In this document: one piece after another, positions 24,761-32,762 of the stretch
Numbering within the stretch: position 1 is the stretch's first letter
Layout of the letters: each line of letters opens with the position of its first letter
NCBI RefSeq assembly: GCF_024170405.1
Contig: NZ_JALJYC010000001.1
Coordinates: forward strand, 1 to 64,000
Length of the DNA stretch: 64,000 nucleotides
Direction of reading: 5' to 3'
Source: Neisseria perflava
Lineage (GTDB): Bacteria > Pseudomonadota > Gammaproteobacteria > Burkholderiales > Neisseriaceae
Program-made: the position numbers and the translations under genes
The notes under the pieces: model-generated
The model's database searches: none
What the model saw: the letters and a program-made list of their open reading frames with translations, nothing else
Told to the model about the DNA's origin: nothing

Positions 24761-24988
24761 ATGACAAACCAAGTAGAAACCTTTTTGCGTATCGGCGAAG
24801 TAAAAAAAGCCTTAGGCGTAACCAGCAGCGAAGCGGTTTATTCCCGAATGCGTGAAGGCAATCCGCGTTACGACCCCGATATGCCTAAATCCGTGAAAGT
24901 CGGCAAACGGGCAACCGCATGGCTGGCCAGCGAGATAGCCGCCTATCAGAAAGTGCTGATTGAACGCAGCCGCAATACCGAGCGATAG
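24761..24988 (+). CDS. AlpA-like / MerR-type small DNA-binding regulator
   Basis: The 75-residue protein starts MTNQVETFLRIGEVKKALGV, the pattern of AlpA-family excisionase/activator proteins (winged HTH: FLRIGEVKKALGVTSSEAVY). It ends with KVGKRATAWLASEIAAYQKV, which includes the typical W-x-x-SEI motif. In P4-like satellites and islands such proteins switch on int or excision genes. It has a good ribosome binding site (GGAG) and is the first of three closely packed genes. The substrate promoter is unknown; the nearby 21-bp iterons are a natural candidate. Confidence 0.82.
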   Translation: MTNQVETFLRIGEVKKALGVTSSEAVYSRMREGNPRYDPDMPKSVKVGKRATAWLASEIAAYQKVLIERSRNTER

Positions 24989-24999
24989 GAGGGCGGGAT

Positions 25000-25284
25000 A
25001 TGGAAAACAAAACCGCCCAAATGCACAAGCATTCAGACGGCCAAAACGTGAAAAGCCATTTTAGCAAAATCCCCAGCCAAAAGGCACGCATTTTGCAATG
25101 GCTCAAACAGCTGGGCGGCATTACCAACTACGAAATGCACATGCGCGGCATTAACGCCGCCACCGCACGCATTTCAGAATTGCGCCGCATGGGTCACACG
25201 ATACACGACCGCTACGAGCCGTTTGAAAACCAGTTTGGCCAAACGGTACAAATCAAACGCTACTGGCTGGCAGAAACGGTGTAG
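25000..25284 (+). CDS. Small helix-turn-helix protein
   Basis: The 94-residue protein has a recognisable winged-helix-like core. KARILQWLKQLGGITNYEMHM is followed by NAATARISELRRMGHTI, the recognition helix and turn, and then a beta wing (FGQTVQIKRYWL). Phage and island genomes often carry this type, but its target is unknown. It begins 11 bp after the AlpA-like stop behind AGGAGGG and ends 3 bp before the next ATG. The three genes probably form one operon. Confidence 0.75.
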   Translation: MENKTAQMHKHSDGQNVKSHFSKIPSQKARILQWLKQLGGITNYEMHMRGINAATARISELRRMGHTIHDRYEPFENQFGQTVQIKRYWLAETV

Positions 25285-25287
25285 CCT

Positions 25288-25722
25288 ATGGCATTGCAAA
25301 ACCCGAAAGGCAAACGGACGAGCCGAAAAATCCGCGTGATACCGCTGGAGGTTTTAGAATCCGAGCAGTTTAAAATGTTGTCGGGGAATGCGGTCAAAGT
25401 GCTGCTGTGTTTGGTCAAGCAATGTTGGCAAGTTCACGATAAAGGCACAGGCAACAACGGTAATCTGTCCGCGCCAAAATCAGCCGCCGCCGAACATGGC
25501 TTGTCGGTTGGCTCATGGGAAAAGGGTAAGAAAGAGCTGCTGGACAAGGGCTTTATCGAAATCAGCCGACGCGGTACATCGAGGCAATGCCATCTGTATG
25601 CCCTGACGTTTTTTGCCATTGACGAATGCCGCAAGCCCAAACTGGATATTGCTCCGACCCATACTTTCAGCGATGACTGGAAAAATATCGCGCCGTACCG
25701 CTACACAGGCAGGCAAACATAA
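25288..25722 (+). CDS. Hypothetical protein with a winged-helix-like domain
   Basis: This 144-residue basic protein starts KGKRTSRKIRVIPLEVLESE. The middle part LSGNAVKVLLCLVKQCW, then LSVGSWEKGKKELLDKGFIE and ISRRGTSRQCHLYALTFFAID resembles a winged helix of the kind found in plasmid and phage replication or regulatory proteins. I cannot assign a family. It ends the three-gene operon of the element and is followed by a hairpin terminator. Confidence 0.65.
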   Translation: MALQNPKGKRTSRKIRVIPLEVLESEQFKMLSGNAVKVLLCLVKQCWQVHDKGTGNNGNLSAPKSAAAEHGLSVGSWEKGKKELLDKGFIEISRRGTSRQCHLYALTFFAIDECRKPKLDIAPTHTFSDDWKNIAPYRYTGRQT

Positions 25723-25728
25723 GCACCA

Positions 25729-25763
25729 AACCGCCCGATCGACAATCAGGCGGTTTTCTTTTT
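25729..25763 (+). terminator. Terminator of the alpA-like operon
   Basis: An 11-bp stem with one mismatch (25729-25739, 25745-25755; AACCGCCCGAT/ATCAGGCGGTT) is followed by TTCTTTTT. Confidence 0.75.
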
Positions 25764-26372
25764 CCTGCCGCCGCCCGTTTTTCCGTCGCTCCCAAATATG
25801 GCACAAGCCCACAGATTTGTCGGTGCAACGCACCAACCCCCACCAACATCATCAGGCTGTTTTCTTCATTCAGAGACAACTGCAACACCAGCAAACCCCA
25901 CCATAAAAGCAATAGGATATGGCATATATCTAAAGGGTGCTAAATTCTAGCCCACGAAAGGGGAAAAAACGGCCTGTTAAGTACCAAATTTTAGCCCACG
26001 AAGGCAGTTTTCAAAATTCGCGTACTAAAATTTAGCACTTAAAGACAGTTCGCGTACTAAATTCTAGCCCCCTGAATTTAATTTCAAAGGGTAAGAACCA
26101 ATCAGGCAGCAAACACAAAATCCACAAGCCCGATAAGGCCGTCTGAAAACGAAGTTTTGGCGAAGTTAAAATGCATTTAGAGGCCGCATGAATGCTGGTG
26201 TAGGAAATCCATGATAACACCAGCAATCGAGCTAAAAACGCAACCACGTGTAAAAGACAGGGATTTACCGCAGCTTTAGCTTCGCAGAAACCCGCAACGT
26301 TCGTTTTTCAGGCGGCCTAGTGAAACCTGCTACAATTCGAGCAGACTAAATCATTAAGCAAATCAGACAAAA
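25764..26372. other. Gene-free stretch inside the element
   Basis: It holds degenerate A/T-rich repeats (25940-26070), one single DUS near 26136 and a -10-like TACAAT (26331-26336) before the zinc-ribbon gene. I see no other gene. Confidence 0.55.
25940..26070. repeat. Degenerate TAAATTCTAGCCC repeats
   Basis: Four related copies occur: 25941-25953, 25985-25997, 26026-26038 (diverged) and 26058-26070. The last two are both preceded by TTCGCGTAC. Spacing is about 44, 41 and 32 bp. The role is unknown. Confidence 0.6.
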
Positions 26373-26894
26373 ATGGCAAAATCCACTACCGACGATTATC
26401 TGAACCTCCGTATCGGCAGCGTAACCTGCCAACCCATCGGCAGTATTATCACATCCACATGGACACGCAGCGGCTACACCGTCGGCCAAATCCAATACTG
26501 CCGCACCGATGAAAACACCCTCATCATGCGCTACACCCACCACGACGAACCGCAGCATTACACTATCCGTCTGTTATGCACCACATGCAACTATGGCGGC
26601 ACACGCGCATGGTTTGAATGCCCTAGCTGCTGTCGGCGCGTCGGCGTTTTATATAGCGGCCGCCGTTTCCTCTGCCGCCACTGCCGCAACCTGAACTACC
26701 CCAGCACCCGCCAACCGTCTTTTTACCGCGTGTTTGACAAAACAAACCGCAAACTGAAAAAAATAGACGGCAAAGGCTACGGCTTTCCCAATCGCCCCAA
26801 AGGAATGCACTTCAAGACCTATGAGCGTTTGTTTCAGCAATGGGATAAGCTAGACCAAACAAACCGAGCTAATTACATCTGCCATACTTGGTAA
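26373..26894 (+). CDS. Zinc-ribbon protein of unknown function
   Basis: The 173-residue protein has three CxxC pairs: CTTC near residue 69, CPSC near 82 and CRHC near 106, set in RAWFECPSCCRRVGVLY and GRRFLCRHCRNLNYPSTRQP. This pattern is known from small hypothetical zinc-ribbon proteins often found with mobile elements. The C-terminus is basic (KTNRKLKKIDGKGYGFPNRP) and ends with an alpha-helical region. There is no catalytic motif. It is alone, with a weak ribosome binding site and a TACAAT -10 about 37 bp upstream. Nucleic-acid binding is plausible but not shown. Confidence 0.72.
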   Translation: MAKSTTDDYLNLRIGSVTCQPIGSIITSTWTRSGYTVGQIQYCRTDENTLIMRYTHHDEPQHYTIRLLCTTCNYGGTRAWFECPSCCRRVGVLYSGRRFLCRHCRNLNYPSTRQPSFYRVFDKTNRKLKKIDGKGYGFPNRPKGMHFKTYERLFQQWDKLDQTNRANYICHTW

Positions 26895-27496
26895 GCTCAA
26901 CGGGAAACTGGATAATTTGAAAAAGCGAGAGGCAAAACGCGCCGATTGATGTTTGAATGCGACAAGTACCAACCTAGCAAAAACAAAAAGATGACGGCTT
27001 GAAAGTGTTGGTGCTTTTGTTGGTATAACCACATTTTTAATTTTATTTAATCATTAAAATCATTTAGTTAAGTTTATATTTCGATAGTGACTCTGCTCCT
27101 TGCTGACCGTTTAAATGAATAATGCGGTTGAATCAATCTTTTCCTATACCGAAAAATAAATTGGCATGCTGCTAACGCGGAAATAAAGCAAATCCCTACA
27201 TGATTGATAAATTTATTGTTTGTTTGAGTAAAGCATTCGGTAATAGAACGCTGAAAAGCAGATGATAGGTTTAATGTCCGGGCTGCTTGCTTTATAATGT
27301 CGCCGTAAAATCAAAAAACAAACGACTTAAATAAAAATATAACGGATACTGCTTGAGGTGGCCGGAAGAGGGACTTTACAACCCGCCGCTTCGCTGCTGT
27401 ATCCGCTTGCATAATGAAAACGAATAAATAAAACAGTAGATTCCCGTGTAGATGATACCGGGTAATGTCGCTGCACAAGAAACGGACAGATTAATC
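26895..27496. other. Gene-free stretch between the element and pilF
   Basis: This AT-rich, 600-bp stretch holds three GTACCAAC-like octamers (26966-26973, 27007-27014 inverted, 27019-27026 inverted) that may mark the right end of the element. A TATAAT at 27293-27298 and a possible structured leader (27343-27405) precede pilF. No exact copy of the tRNA-Phe 3' end is visible. Confidence 0.5.
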
Positions 27497-29176
27497 ATGA
27501 GTGTCGGATTATTACGCGTTTTGCTGCAAAGCCAAACGATTACAAACAGTCAGGCGGAGTATTACAACAGCGCTCTGCAAGCCCGTAAAAACATTTTGCA
27601 GATGATGTTTGATGATGGCGTGATTTCCCCGAAGGCTTTGGGGGAATTGGTCGCTAGGGTGTTCAGCTATCCTTTGTTGGATTTACATGCTTATCCGCGC
27701 AATAATGTGTTGACGGATGTTCTGACGGAAGAGCAGATGGTGCAAAACCGCTGCGTGCCGATTTTCCGGCGCGGGCGTAAGGTCTATCTGGCGGTTTCCG
27801 ATCCTACCCAAATCCAAAATTTTCAAAAAATTGTCTTTTCTTCCGGAGCGTCGGTTGATTTGGTGGTGGTGCCGGACGACCAGCTCAGTATGTTGCTGGA
27901 ATGGATAGGGCAGCGCTCGACTTCCATCCTGAAAGAAATCAGCCAAGAGCAGGAAACGACGCAACAGCCGCAGGCGTTGTATATCGACAACGAAGAGGCG
28001 GAAGACGGCCCGATTCCGCGTTTTATCCATAAAACGCTGTCGGACGCGCTCAATGCCGGCGCATCGGATATCCACTTTGAGTTTTACGAGCAGATGGCGC
28101 GGGTACGTTTCCGTGTCGATGGTCAGCTGCGCGAAGTGGTGCAGCCGCCGGTGGCGGTGCGCGGGCAGTTGGCTTCGCGCATTAAAGTGATGGCGCATTT
28201 GGATATTTCGGAAAAACGGATTCCGCAAGACGGTCGTATTCAGATTGCCTTCCACAAACACGGCCGCCCGATTGATTTCCGTGTCAGTACGCTGCCGACG
28301 CTGTTTGGCGAAAAAGTGGTGATGCGTATTTTGAATTCCGACCCGGGTGCGCTCAACATCGACCAGCTGGGTTTGGAGCCGTTTCAAAAAGAAATGCTGC
28401 TGGAGGCGATTCACCGCCCTTACGGTATGGTGTTGGTAACGGGCCCGACCGGTTCGGGTAAAACGGTCACGCTTTATACCTGTTTGGATATTCTGAACAC
28501 GGAAGATGTGAACATCGCCACGGCGGAAGACCCTGCCGAGATTAACTTGCCGGGGATTAACCAAGTTAACGTCAACGACAAGCAGGGACTGACTTTTGCC
28601 GCTGCGTTGCGTGCTTTCTTGCGCCAAGACCCAGATATTATTATGGTGGGTGAGATTCGCGACTTGGAAACAGCGGATATTGCCATTAAAGCGGCGCAAA
28701 CCGGTCATATGGTGTTTTCAACCCTGCACACGAATAACGCCCCGGCCACTTTGTCGCGTATGTTGAACATGGGTGTGGCGCCGTTTAATATCGCCAGCTC
28801 GGTCAGCCTGATTATGGCGCAGCGGCTGTTGCGCCGCTTGTGTCCGAAATGCAAGCGCCCGACGGAGAGCCCGCCGGTGGTGGCGTTGAAGAAAATCGGT
28901 TTTACCGATGAAGATTTGGCTAAGGATTGGACTTTATATCGTCCGGTCGGTTGCGACAGCTGCCGTGGCAAAGGCTTCCGTGGCCGTGTGGGGGTGTATG
29001 AAGTTATGCCGGTCAGCGAAGAAATGCAACGTGTTATTTTGAACAATGGCACGGAAGTGGATATTATGAACATGGCTTATCAGGAAGGTATGGTCGATTT
29101 GCGCCATGCCGGTCTGCTTAAGGTCATGCAAGGGGTCACTTCGCTGGAAGAAGTGACTGCCCATACCAACGATTAA
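27497..29176 (+). CDS. pilF: Type IV pilus assembly ATPase PilF (PilB-type)
   Basis: This cytoplasmic hexameric ATPase drives pilus extension. The 559-residue protein starts MSVGLLRVLLQSQ and has the GspE N-terminal domain. Its catalytic core contains Walker A VTGPTGSGKTVTLYT near residue 320, Asp box ATAEDPAEINLPGINQV near 345, Walker B IIMVGEIRDLETADIA near 385, and the His box FSTLHTNNAP near 408. Four cysteines form a zinc site: CPKCKRP near 452 and CDSCRGKGFRGRVGVYEV near 490. The ATG at 27497 is preferred to 27452 by comparison with the neisserial protein. It heads pilF-pilG-pilD-coaE-yacG. Confidence 0.96.
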   Translation: MSVGLLRVLLQSQTITNSQAEYYNSALQARKNILQMMFDDGVISPKALGELVARVFSYPLLDLHAYPRNNVLTDVLTEEQMVQNRCVPIFRRGRKVYLAVSDPTQIQNFQKIVFSSGASVDLVVVPDDQLSMLLEWIGQRSTSILKEISQEQETTQQPQALYIDNEEAEDGPIPRFIHKTLSDALNAGASDIHFEFYEQMARVRFRVDGQLREVVQPPVAVRGQLASRIKVMAHLDISEKRIPQDGRIQIAFHKHGRPIDFRVSTLPTLFGEKVVMRILNSDPGALNIDQLGLEPFQKEMLLEAIHRPYGMVLVTGPTGSGKTVTLYTCLDILNTEDVNIATAEDPAEINLPGINQVNVNDKQGLTFAAALRAFLRQDPDIIMVGEIRDLETADIAIKAAQTGHMVFSTLHTNNAPATLSRMLNMGVAPFNIASSVSLIMAQRLLRRLCPKCKRPTESPPVVALKKIGFTDEDLAKDWTLYRPVGCDSCRGKGFRGRVGVYEVMPVSEEMQRVILNNGTEVDIMNMAYQEGMVDLRHAGLLKVMQGVTSLEEVTAHTND

Positions 29177-29200
29177 TTCATCACAGGAAAACGCAGATGA

Positions 29201-29225
29201 TTCAGACGGCCTTAGGCCGTCTGAA
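29201..29225. repeat. Head-to-head DUS palindrome between pilF and pilG
   Basis: TTCAGACGGCCT, one T, then AGGCCGTCTGAA gives a 25-bp palindrome with a 1-nt centre. Confidence 0.9.
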
Positions 29226-29248
29226 TTGATATTTGATAAGGGGCGATT

Positions 29249-30502
29249 ATGGCTCAGGAAGAGCAGAAAAAAGGGCTGTTCGGTATCGGCGGCGGGAATA
29301 AAAGCAAGGGCAAGCGTTTTACGTTTGAGGGAAGAAACACCCATACCGATCAGATTGTACGCGGTGAGGTGGTGGCCAAAGACGAAGAGGAAGCGCGTAA
29401 AAAGCTGCAACGGCGCGGTATCCGCCCGTTGCGCGTTACCAAGGTCAAAGCGGTGCGCAAACGCCGTATTACCCAAGAAGACATTACCGTGTTTACCCGC
29501 CAACTGGCGACCATGATGAAAGCCGGTTTGCCGCTGATGCAGGCATTTGAAATCGTGGCACGCGGCCATGCCAATCCTTCGATGACGCAAATGCTGATGC
29601 AGGTGCGCTCGGATGTGGAGCAGGGCAGTGCACTGGGTAAATCGTTTGCCAAATATCCGAAATATTTTGACAGTTTCTATTGCAATCTAGTGTCGGCCGG
29701 TGAAGCCGGCGGTGTGCTGGAAAGTTTGTTGGACAAACTGGCGGTCTATAAAGAAAAGACCCAAGCCATCCGGAAAAAAGTCAAAACCGCGCTGACCTAC
29801 CCGATTGCGATTATCGTGGTGGCGGTGGCGTTGATTTTTATCATGATGATGTTTGTCTTGCCGGCCTTTAAAGAAGTGTATGCCAATATGGGTGCGGAAT
29901 TGCCCAGTTTGACCCAAATTGTGATGAACTTGTCGGATTTGTTTGTCGAGTACGGCTGGCTGATGATTATCATCATGATTTTAATCGGTTTTGGTTTGTA
30001 TAAGGCGCACGAGCGCTCGCCCGAATTTCAAAAACGGGTGGACGCTTTAACCTTAAAATTACCGATTTTCGGCCAGATTGTGCAAAAGGCCACGATTGCG
30101 CGTTGGGCGCGGACGACTTCTACGCTATTTGCCGCCGGTGTGCCTCTGGTGGAGGTATTGGATTCGGTGGCCGGTGCCACGGGCAATATTTTGTATGAAG
30201 AAGCGACGCAGGAAATCCGCGCTAAGGTAACGCAGGGTTTGTCGCTGACCTCCAGTATGCAAAGTACCGAAATGTTCCCGAATATGGTGTTGCAAATGGC
30301 GGCCATCGGCGAAGAATCCGGTTCGCTTGACGACATGCTCAACAAAGCCGCCGAGTTTTATGAAGACGAAGTGGATAACGCCGTGTCGCAATTATCTTCT
30401 TTGATGGAGCCGATTATCATGGTGGTGTTGGGTACGTTAATCGGTATTTTGCTGGTGGCGATGTATCTGCCGTTGTTCAATCTGGGTAATGTGGTCGGTT
30501 GA
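29249..30502 (+). CDS. pilG: Type IV pilus inner-membrane platform protein PilG (PilC-type)
   Basis: PilG is the integral inner-membrane core on which the assembly ATPase acts. The 417-residue protein has two T2SSF domains, one with FTRQLATMMKAGLPLMQAFE near residue 80 and one with WARTTSTLFAAGVPLVEVLD near 285. Three hydrophobic segments are visible (about 180-200, 230-250, 385-405). The N-terminus is basic and glycine-rich (GIGGGNKSKGKRF). It follows pilF after a short DUS palindrome and overlaps or abuts pilD by a 1-nt gap. Confidence 0.95.
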   Translation: MAQEEQKKGLFGIGGGNKSKGKRFTFEGRNTHTDQIVRGEVVAKDEEEARKKLQRRGIRPLRVTKVKAVRKRRITQEDITVFTRQLATMMKAGLPLMQAFEIVARGHANPSMTQMLMQVRSDVEQGSALGKSFAKYPKYFDSFYCNLVSAGEAGGVLESLLDKLAVYKEKTQAIRKKVKTALTYPIAIIVVAVALIFIMMMFVLPAFKEVYANMGAELPSLTQIVMNLSDLFVEYGWLMIIIMILIGFGLYKAHERSPEFQKRVDALTLKLPIFGQIVQKATIARWARTTSTLFAAGVPLVEVLDSVAGATGNILYEEATQEIRAKVTQGLSLTSSMQSTEMFPNMVLQMAAIGEESGSLDDMLNKAAEFYEDEVDNAVSQLSSLMEPIIMVVLGTLIGILLVAMYLPLFNLGNVVG

Positions 30503-30503
30503 T

Positions 30504-31367
30504 ATGTTTGCAACTTTAAACGAATTGGCGCCGTTTGCGGCGCCCTTGGCAGCGGTGCTCGGCTTACTGGTCGGCAGTTTTTTAAACGTGGTGATTTACC
30601 GCGTGCCGGTGATGATGGAGCGCGGCTGGACGCTGTTCGCCAAAGAGCATTTGGGCATGACGCCGTCTGAAGAAGAGCTGAAGCCTTTCAATTTGATGAA
30701 ACCCGATTCGCGCTGCCCCCAATGCGGCGCGGCGGTGAAGACCTGGCAGAATATTCCCGTCATCAGCTATATCCTGCTGGGCGGTAAATGCGGCAGTTGC
30801 AAAACGCCGATTGCCAAGCGTTATCCCTTGGTGGAGTTACTGACGGCAGTATTGTTTGCTGCCGTGGCATGGCAATACGGCTGGAGCTGGCTGACACTCG
30901 GCGGCCTGGTGCTGACCGCATTCCTGATTGCGCTGACCTTTATTGATTTGGACACCCAATATCTGCCTGATTCGCTGACCCTGCCGCTGGTGTGGCTGGG
31001 TTTGCTGTTTAATTTGAAAGGCGGAATCGTGCCGCTGGAATCAGCCGTATGGGGCGCGGTGTGGGGCTATTTGAGCCTGTGGCTGCTGTGCGCCGCCTAC
31101 AAATTGCTCACCGGCAAAGTCGGCATGGGCGGCGGCGATTTTAAATTACTCGCCGCGCTGGGCGCTTGGCTGGGTGCGGGCGTATTGCCGGTATTGGTGT
31201 TTTTGGCCGCGCTGGTCGGTATTGTCGGCGCACTGGTGTCCCGTGTGGGCAAAGGGCAGGCCTTCGCTTTCGGGCCGAGTTTGGCGGTGGCCGGATGGAT
31301 TATGCTGATTGCCAACGAGCCGGTACACCGCCTGATTCGCTGGTGGCTGGCCGCTTCGGGATTCTAA
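30504..31367 (+). CDS. pilD: Prepilin peptidase / N-methyltransferase
   Basis: PilD cleaves the leader of type IV prepilins and methylates the new N-terminal phenylalanine. The 287-residue inner-membrane protein has the N-terminal GLLVGSFLNVVIYRVP, a cytoplasmic loop with CPQC and CGSC pairs near residues 72 and 97, and two catalytic aspartates: FIDLDTQYLPD near 155 and the GGGDFKLLAALG (GxGD) motif near 212. The ATG at 30504 begins 1 nt after the pilG stop; a GTG/ATG further upstream is less likely. Its substrates should include the two pilins at 48 kb. Confidence 0.95.
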   Translation: MFATLNELAPFAAPLAAVLGLLVGSFLNVVIYRVPVMMERGWTLFAKEHLGMTPSEEELKPFNLMKPDSRCPQCGAAVKTWQNIPVISYILLGGKCGSCKTPIAKRYPLVELLTAVLFAAVAWQYGWSWLTLGGLVLTAFLIALTFIDLDTQYLPDSLTLPLVWLGLLFNLKGGIVPLESAVWGAVWGYLSLWLLCAAYKLLTGKVGMGGGDFKLLAALGAWLGAGVLPVLVFLAALVGIVGALVSRVGKGQAFAFGPSLAVAGWIMLIANEPVHRLIRWWLAASGF

Positions 31368-31372
31368 ACGCG

Positions 31373-31981
31373 ATGACCGTATGGATAGGACTTACCGGCG
31401 GCATCGGCAGCGGCAAATCGCAGGCTGCCGCCGAATTTGCCAAATTGGGCGTACCGCATATTGATGCCGACGCGGTCAGCCGCAGCCTGACCGCAGAGGG
31501 TGGCGCGGCTTTGCCTGCTATTCGTGCGCGGTTCGGCGACGGTTTGTTTGACGAACAAGGCCGTCTGAACCGCGCCGCCTTACGCGATTTGGTTTTCAGA
31601 CGGCCTCAGGCCAAAGCCGAATTGGAAGCGGTCATGTTTCCGCTGATTTTGGCTGAAATACGGGCGCAACAGGCCGCGTATGCCGGCGCGGTTTACGGCA
31701 TTGTCGATACGCCGCTCTTGATTGAGCAGCCGCCGTTTCTTGCGCTGGTGTCGCGTGTGTTGGTGGTTGATGTGGCCGAAGCCACGCAAATCCGCCGCGT
31801 ACAGCAGCGCAGTGGTTTGAGTGAAGACGAAATTCGCCGCATTATCGCCGCGCAAGCGCTGCGCCGCCAAAAATTGCTGTATGCGGACGATGTGTTAGAC
31901 AACGAAGGCAGCGTGGCGGAATTGGCCGCTAAAATCGGGCGTTTGCACCGCTATTACCAAGCAGTGTTTCAGGCCGTCTGA
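31373..31981 (+). CDS. coaE: Dephospho-CoA kinase
   Basis: CoaE performs the last step of coenzyme A synthesis. The 202-residue protein has a P-loop GLTGGIGSGKSQAA at the N-terminus, HIDADAVSR near residue 29, and VDTPLLIEQ near 110. It ends FQAV, where a DUS supplies the stop. A second, inverted DUS pair lies within the gene (31558-31569 and 31595-31606) and is translated as GRLNRA and FRRPQ. It starts 6 bp after the pilD stop and lies in the pilF-pilG-pilD-coaE-yacG run. Confidence 0.95.
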   Translation: MTVWIGLTGGIGSGKSQAAAEFAKLGVPHIDADAVSRSLTAEGGAALPAIRARFGDGLFDEQGRLNRAALRDLVFRRPQAKAELEAVMFPLILAEIRAQQAAYAGAVYGIVDTPLLIEQPPFLALVSRVLVVDVAEATQIRRVQQRSGLSEDEIRRIIAAQALRRQKLLYADDVLDNEGSVAELAAKIGRLHRYYQAVFQAV

Positions 31982-32008
31982 AAACGATAATGAGGAATGT
32001 AGAAAACC

Positions 32009-32215
32009 ATGAGCGAACAAGAAACCCAACCCCTGACCGTCAAATGCCCGACTTGCCATCAGCCCGTTGTCTGGTCGGCGGAAAATCCCTACCGCCCGTT
32101 TTGCAGCAAACGCTGCAAGCTGATTGATTTGGGCGAGTGGGCGCAGGAGCGTTATACCGTGGCGGCGGAGGAGGAAGAGCCGCTGTCGGAGAGGGACAAT
32201 CCGAAGCTGATATAA
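32009..32215 (+). CDS. yacG: DNA gyrase inhibitor / zinc-binding protein YacG
   Basis: In E. coli, YacG binds GyrB and inhibits gyrase. This 68-residue protein has the family zinc site VKCPTCHQPV and FCSKRCKLIDLGEW (four cysteines CxxC...CxxxC) in the first 45 residues, and an acidic tail. It lies just downstream of coaE, the common arrangement in proteobacteria. gyrB is also in this window, 26 kb away. Confidence 0.93.
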   Translation: MSEQETQPLTVKCPTCHQPVVWSAENPYRPFCSKRCKLIDLGEWAQERYTVAAEEEEPLSERDNPKLI

Positions 32216-32266
32216 ACGTTATATCCACGCCAAGTCAGGCTTTGAGCGGTTATTGAACGGTAAACC

Positions 32267-32298
32267 ATGCCGTCTGAAAAATGATTTTCAGACGGCAT
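32267..32298. terminator. Bidirectional DUS hairpin between yacG and lrp
   Basis: ATGCCGTCTGAA at 32267-32278 pairs with its reverse at 32287-32298, between convergent genes. Confidence 0.8.
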
Positions 32299-32303
32299 TT
32301 TGT

Positions 32304-32762
32304 TCACAATTCAATCTTGGTTTCCGCCTTGGCAAAATTCATCACAAACTGGCTTTTGAAACTGCGCACATTATTTTCATCGGTCAAAACCCGCCGCGTA
32401 AACGCATGATAGGCAGGCATATCGGGACTGTGCACCAGCAGCAGGAAATCGTAATCGCCGGAAATTTCATAGCAACCCATCACCTGCGCTTCCCGCCGCA
32501 CCGCCCGCTCGAAGGCTTCCTGCACGCTGTGGTGCTGCCGCTCCAATTCCACCTGTACAAACACGCTGATGTCCAGCCCGACGGCCTGCGGCGAAACCAG
32601 CGCGGCTTGACGCAGAATCACGCCGTTTTCCGTCATGGCGCGTATGCGCCGCTGGCAGGTAGCCACGGAGGAATGCACTGCTTCGGCCAGATTTTTCAGC
32701 GAAATAGTGGCGTCGCTTTGCAGCATGTTCAGGATATTGCGATCGAGTTTGTCGAGGTTCAT
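32304..32762 (-). CDS. Lrp/AsnC-family transcriptional regulator
   Basis: The 152-residue regulator has an N-terminal winged HTH (KLDRNILNMLQSDATISLKN followed by AVHSSVATCQRRIRAM) and a C-terminal RAM ligand-binding domain (MGCYEISGDYDFLLLVHSPD near residue 100). Such proteins often control amino-acid transport or metabolism. It diverges from an EamA transporter with only 164 bp between the start codons, which suggests control of that gene. A DUS occupies the position where the ribosome binding site would be. Confidence 0.9.
   Translation of the reverse strand: MNLDKLDRNILNMLQSDATISLKNLAEAVHSSVATCQRRIRAMTENGVILRQAALVSPQAVGLDISVFVQVELERQHHSVQEAFERAVRREAQVMGCYEISGDYDFLLLVHSPDMPAYHAFTRRVLTDENNVRSFKSQFVMNFAKAETKIEL

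Noticed and set aside
27350..27380. Right attachment site of the tRNA-Phe element (GGTGGCCGGAAGAGGG)
   Set aside because: The match to the tRNA 3' end is short, gapped and in the wrong orientation, so it is most likely chance.
22113..27496. Prophage
   Set aside because: There is an integrase and small regulators, but no capsid, tail, terminase, lysis or packaging genes.
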